From positions 62,001-126,000 of the forward strand of contig SCUB01000010.1 of NCBI GenBank assembly GCA_004297465.1: a stretch of DNA of 64,000 bases. The letters are read 5' to 3'. Of this stretch, positions 60,819-64,000 are shown piece by piece (position 1 is the first letter of the stretch; each line of letters begins with the position of its first letter). The position numbers were made by a program, and so were the translations under genes. The notes under the pieces were generated by a model. It worked only from the letters and a program-made list of their open reading frames with translations, ran no database searches and was not told the DNA's origin. The DNA comes from Xanthobacteraceae bacterium. GTDB lineage: Bacteria; Pseudomonadota; Alphaproteobacteria; Rhizobiales; Xanthobacteraceae.

Positions 60819-62020
60819 TGGTGGACCGCACGAGACATCCGCAGCGGCAGGTTTTTCTGCTGGCAACCGCGCAGGCCTTGTTTCAGGCGGTTTCCGTGCT
60901 GGTCATGACCATTGGAGGCCTCGCCGGGAGCGCCATCTCGTCCATCCCGGAACTGGCGACGGTCCCGATCGCCTCCATGTTCATGGGCACCGCCGTCGCA
61001 ACGGTTCCCGCATCGATGTGGATGAGCCGGGTCGGGCGCCGCACCGGCTTCACAGCCGGCGCGATGCTCGGTTTTCTGGGCGGACTTACCGCAGCTTCCG
61101 GCATCTACCTGGAGTCCCTCACGGTCCTGTCGATGGGAACATTCCTGGTCGGAACCTATCAAAGCTTCGCGCAATTCTATCGCTTCGCCGCCGCGGAAGC
61201 CTCCGACGCCGCCTTCCGTTCGCGCGCCATATCACTGGTGCTGGCCGGGGGCGTGGTCGCGGCCTTCCTCGGACCATGGCTTGCCCGTCTCGGCGGTCCG
61301 CTGCTGCACCCCGCCTATACCGGATCCTTCCTCATCCTGGCGGTTCTGTCCCTGCTCGCCGCCGGATTGCTGCAGGGGTTGCGCATCGCCCCGCCGGCCC
61401 CCGCGGCCCAGGCCGCGACGCCGGCCCGCCCGCTACTGATGATTTTCATGCAGCCGCCCTATCTCGTGGCTCTTTTCAGCGCCGCGACGGGTTACGGCAT
61501 CATGATCCTCGCCATGACAGCGACTCCCCTTGCCATGACGGGCCACCACCATAACCTTTCGGACACGGCATCCGTCATCCAGCTCCATGTGCTCGGCATG
61601 TTCCTGCCGTCATTCGTGACCGGCTCCCTGATCGGTCGGTTTGGGGTTTGCCGCGTCATGCTTGCCGGCACGGCGCTGTTTGCCGGCCACATCCTGCTGG
61701 CCATCAGCGGCACCGGTTTTCCATCCTATGCCCTGGCGTTGATGGTGCTGGGGATCGGCTGGAATTTTCTCTATGTTGGCGGCACCACGCTGCTGATGCG
61801 AACCTATAGCGTCGCCGAGCAGGGCCGCGCCCAGGCATTGAACGATCTGGTCATCTTCGTGGTGGGACTGGCCTCGTCGCTTGCGGCTGGAGCCCTGCAC
61901 CAGGCTTTCGGCTGGCAGACGATGAACCTTGTCCTGCTGCCATGGGTTACCTCGACCGCCCTGGCCCTGTTGTGGCTCGCCCGCTCGCAGTATCGGGAAT
62001 TGCTGGTCAGGGCCGGCTAA
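60818..62020 (+). CDS. MFS transporter of the ArsR-rhodanese cassette
   Basis: 400 aa, about 12 helices from AQALFQAVSVLVMTIGGLAGS; loop 2-3 region MSRVGRRTGFTAG; a His-rich stretch TGHHHNLSD mid-protein could bind metal. Coupled to dsrE and divergent from the regulator, so its cargo may be a sulfur compound, sulfite- or thiosulfate-like or a metal; not determinable by sequence alone. Confidence 0.82.
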   Translation: MVDRTRHPQRQVFLLATAQALFQAVSVLVMTIGGLAGSAISSIPELATVPIASMFMGTAVATVPASMWMSRVGRRTGFTAGAMLGFLGGLTAASGIYLESLTVLSMGTFLVGTYQSFAQFYRFAAAEASDAAFRSRAISLVLAGGVVAAFLGPWLARLGGPLLHPAYTGSFLILAVLSLLAAGLLQGLRIAPPAPAAQAATPARPLLMIFMQPPYLVALFSAATGYGIMILAMTATPLAMTGHHHNLSDTASVIQLHVLGMFLPSFVTGSLIGRFGVCRVMLAGTALFAGHILLAISGTGFPSYALALMVLGIGWNFLYVGGTTLLMRTYSVAEQGRAQALNDLVIFVVGLASSLAAGALHQAFGWQTMNLVLLPWVTSTALALLWLARSQYRELLVRAG

Positions 62021-62036
62021 CAGCCATCTCCGCCCG

Positions 62037-62231
62037 TCACGACTTGAAGAACCTGTCAGCGGCTGCGCGCGTGGCGCGCTTCATGGTGAGCGCGCTCGCG
62101 AGCCGTTCGATCTCCGCCGTGAGCAGCGCGATACGCTGCTCCAGTTCCTCGACGGAAAGCAGCGACAGGTCCTGTCCGATCTCGTGGGAAACCTTCTTGC
62201 GCGGGCGCTCGTCGTCGGTGTCGATGGCCAT
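62037..62231 (-). CDS. DUF1192 family small protein
   Basis: 64 aa: DDERPRKKVSHEIGQDLSLLSVEELEQRIALLTAEIERLASAL, the DUF1192 signature with a C-terminal helical coil. Start at 62231; an alternative ATG at 62243 adds four residues. It lies opposite the end of the MFS gene and is divergent from the quinone oxidoreductase (108 bp), the usual Rhizobiales arrangement. Function unknown. Confidence 0.85.
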   Translation of the reverse strand: MAIDTDDERPRKKVSHEIGQDLSLLSVEELEQRIALLTAEIERLASALTMKRATRAAADRFFKS

Positions 62232-62339
62232 GTGCGATCCCATCACGTTGTGAAGCCGGCCCGCGTCACGCGACGGATTGCCAGCGCGCGCCGCGACCGC
62301 TACATCGGGTCGGGCCGCAATGTGCCGCAAGGATGCGCC

Positions 62340-63341
62340 ATGAACAAGCTGCCGACGGAGATGACCGTCATCGCCATCCGCGCATCCGGCGGACCGGAGG
62401 TGCTGGTGCCGGAACGGCGCGGCATGCCGGCGCCGGGACCGGGCGAGATCCTCGTCAGGGTCAGGGCAAGCGGCGTCAACCGGCCCGACGTGATGCAGCG
62501 CAAGGGACTGTATCCGCCGCCTCCGGGCGCCAGCGACATTCCCGGGCTCGAGATCGCCGGCGAGGTCGCCGCGCTCGGCGCCGAGGCGACGCGCTGGCAA
62601 CCCGGCGACCGCGTCGCCGCGCTGGTGTCGGGCGGCGGCTATGCCGAATACAGCCTCGCCCACGCTTCCCACGCGCTGCCGGTGCCGGAAGGCCTGTCGT
62701 GGGTCGAGGCGGCGGCGATGCCGGAGACCTTCTTCACGGTGTGGCACAACGTGTTCGAGCGCGGCGCGCTCCGCCCCGGCGAAACGCTGCTGGTGCATGG
62801 CGGCTCGTCCGGCATCGGCACCACCGCGATCCAGTTCGCCAAGGCAATGGGCGCGCGCGTGATCGTCACCGCGGGCTCCGAGGCCAAATGCGCGGCCTGC
62901 ATCAGGCTCGGCGCCGATCACGCCATCAACTACGCCACCACCGACTTCGTCGCCGCCACCAAGGCGGCGACCACCGGCGCCGGCGCCAATGTCATCCTCG
63001 ACATGATCGGCGGCGACTATATCGCGCGCAATTACGAGGCCGCCGCCCCCGACGGGCGCATCGTCCAGATCGCGTTCCAGCAGGGCGCGAAGGCGACCGT
63101 CGATTTCATGCGCCTGATGCTCAAGCGCCTGACCCATACCGGCTCGACCCTGCGTTCACGGTCCGTTGCCGACAAGGCCGCGATCGCCCGGGCCATCGAG
63201 GACACCATCCTGCCGCTGGTGCGCGCCGGGGCCATCCGGCCGGTCATCGACAGCACATTTACCCTCGCCGAGGCCGCCGCCGCCCACGCCCGGATGGAAA
63301 CCAGCCATCATATCGGCAAGATTGTGCTGTCCGTACCGTAG
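62340..63341 (+). CDS. NAD(P)H quinone oxidoreductase (PIG3-like, zinc-free MDR)
   Basis: 333 aa. GroES-like N-terminus (GEILVRVRASGVNRPDVMQRKGLYPPPPGASDIPGLEIAGEV) and Rossmann fold VHGGSSGIGTTAIQFAKAMGARV. No zinc ligands. Belongs to the QOR/PIG3 branch that reduces quinones with NADPH. ATG at 62340, about 99 bp after the DUF1192 start on the other strand. Confidence 0.93.
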   Translation: MNKLPTEMTVIAIRASGGPEVLVPERRGMPAPGPGEILVRVRASGVNRPDVMQRKGLYPPPPGASDIPGLEIAGEVAALGAEATRWQPGDRVAALVSGGGYAEYSLAHASHALPVPEGLSWVEAAAMPETFFTVWHNVFERGALRPGETLLVHGGSSGIGTTAIQFAKAMGARVIVTAGSEAKCAACIRLGADHAINYATTDFVAATKAATTGAGANVILDMIGGDYIARNYEAAAPDGRIVQIAFQQGAKATVDFMRLMLKRLTHTGSTLRSRSVADKAAIARAIEDTILPLVRAGAIRPVIDSTFTLAEAAAAHARMETSHHIGKIVLSVP

Positions 63342-63440
63342 CCGGAAATCCTTGGTTTTGCTTTCCTTTCATGGCATCTATCGCGCTTCCCCGTGAGGCG
63401 CGCCCCATGGGGGAACGCCATCAATGCTGGGAGAGCAGGT

Positions 63441-64000
63441 TTGGGTCTTGTCAGGTGCCTCGCGCCCGCGCTGATGGGGCTTGCGCTGCTGATCGGCGCT
63501 TCGTCCGCGCGCGCGGTCGAAGCCGTCAACGTGCGCACCGACGCGCCCGCCATCGACCTGACCGGCGTGCTGGAGCTGCAGAAAAGCGAGACCGACCGCA
63601 TCCAGGTCTCCACCGCGCCCGGCCCCGACGGCATCATCCGCCGCATCGAGGTGCGCGCCCGCGAGGGCAGCACCAACTGGGGCGTGATCGCGCTCGCCAA
63701 CAATTCCGACGACCAGATCGACCGCCTGATCGTGGCCCCGCATTACCGCATGGTGTCGTCGGGACTGCTGTGGCCGGACCTCGGCCTGTCGCGCATCGTC
63801 GCCATCACGCCCTCCGTCGGCGACCGCCCGGAGCGGCAGGATAACCCCTCGGCCGACATCTTCCGCGTCACGCTCGATCCCGGCTCGGTGATCACCTTCG
63901 TCCTCGAGCTGCGCACCGACCGCATGCCGCAGCTCTATTTGTGGGAACCCGACGCCTACAAGGACAAGGTCAACAGCTTCACCATGTACCAGGGCATCGT
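63441..64000 (+). CDS. Partial: 7TMR-DISM-type membrane sensor (probable GGDEF/EAL protein), N-terminus only
   Basis: The open frame runs off the window. A signal peptide (GLVRCLAPALMGLALLIGASSARA) begins at TTG 63441 after GGGAGAGCAGG; ATG at 63474 is the alternative. The exported domain (DLTGVLELQKSETDRIQVSTAPGPDG...GVIALANNSDDQIDRLIVAPHYRMVSSGLLWPDLG...FVLELRTDRMPQLYLWEPDAYKDKVNSFTMYQGIV) matches the extracellular part of 7TMR-DISM sensors, which in this order usually continue into GGDEF and EAL domains; those lie outside. Confidence 0.72.
   Translation, partial: MGLVRCLAPALMGLALLIGASSARAVEAVNVRTDAPAIDLTGVLELQKSETDRIQVSTAPGPDGIIRRIEVRAREGSTNWGVIALANNSDDQIDRLIVAPHYRMVSSGLLWPDLGLSRIVAITPSVGDRPERQDNPSADIFRVTLDPGSVITFVLELRTDRMPQLYLWEPDAYKDKVNSFTMYQGI

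Noticed and set aside
62232-63137. Long minus-strand frame joined to the DUF1192 sequence
   Set aside because: It is the shadow of the quinone oxidoreductase gene; only the last 64 codons belong to DUF1192.

Overview
The window is a gene-dense (about 65-70% GC by eye), typical chromosomal stretch of an alphaproteobacterium of the order Hyphomicrobiales (Rhizobiales), most like the Bradyrhizobium / Rhodopseudomonas / Pseudolabrys side of the order. This rests on the gene orders ruvCAB-ybgC-...-tolQRAB-pal-cpoB-tilS-ftsH and zapA-6S RNA-5-FCL with tkt-gap-pgk-fba alongside, on cysteine-free ribosomal protein L31, DUF1465/RcdA, DUF1192 and DUF2852 proteins, and on a GTCATGCCGGGC-type dispersed repeat. 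No tRNA, rRNA, CRISPR array, insertion sequence or phage was seen. It is essentially core genome with a few small accessory cassettes.

Layout. 0.1-4.2 kb: hisZ-hisG, a membrane GT2 glycosyltransferase and a YdjC/HpnK-type deacetylase, tightly packed. 4.3-7.0 kb: DUF2076 protein, convergent L,D-transpeptidase, stand-alone cheZ. 7.1-9.1 kb: small arsenic-type operon (arsC, GNAT, MFS). 9.1-12.5 kb: lipoprotein, groES-groEL with a CIRCE operator, META-like secreted protein. 12.7-21.4 kb: lactate/glycolate permease, TorF-like porin, Lys/Ala histone-H1-like protein, glycolate oxidase glcD-glcE-glcF and a c-type cytochrome; these could form one glycolate uptake and oxidation neighbourhood. 21.5-26 kb: universal stress protein behind a good FixK/FNR-type promoter, TetR regulator, fused phosphotransferase/P-loop kinase, azlCD exporter. 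26.2-39.3 kb (all minus strand): ftsH, tilS, cpoB, pal, tolB, tolA, tolR, tolQ, then DUF2852, a TetR regulator, ybgC, ruvB, ruvA, ruvC. 39.4-44.6 kb: yebC, a soluble chemoreceptor with MCP-PilZ-C-terminal domain order, ymdB, 5-FCL, 6S RNA, zapA, DUF4164. 44.9-53.7 kb: tkt, gap, pgk, class I fba, a degenerate ThiE-like protein, Sel1-repeat protein, inositol monophosphatase, thioesterase. 53.9-59.4 kb: a MotA/ExbB-like plus MotB/OmpA-like pair, GNAT, MsbA-like ABC exporter, rpmE, RcdA-like. 59.5-62.0 kb: a small-RNA candidate and a divergent ArsR-rhodanese / DsrE / MFS cassette. 62.0-64.0 kb: DUF1192, quinone oxidoreductase and the start of a 7TMR-DISM-type sensor cut by the window edge.

The items most worth a second look are the MotA-like/OmpA-like envelope pair of unknown role, the chemoreceptor with reversed domain order and an intact PilZ motif, the ArsR regulator whose DNA-binding domain has no cysteines but is fused to a two-cysteine rhodanese, the small-RNA candidate beside it, the FixK-type promoter of the stress protein, the 6S RNA whose 3' arm contains the likely GTG start of the 5-FCL gene, and two exact 8-3-8 palindromes around the DUF2852/TetR pair.
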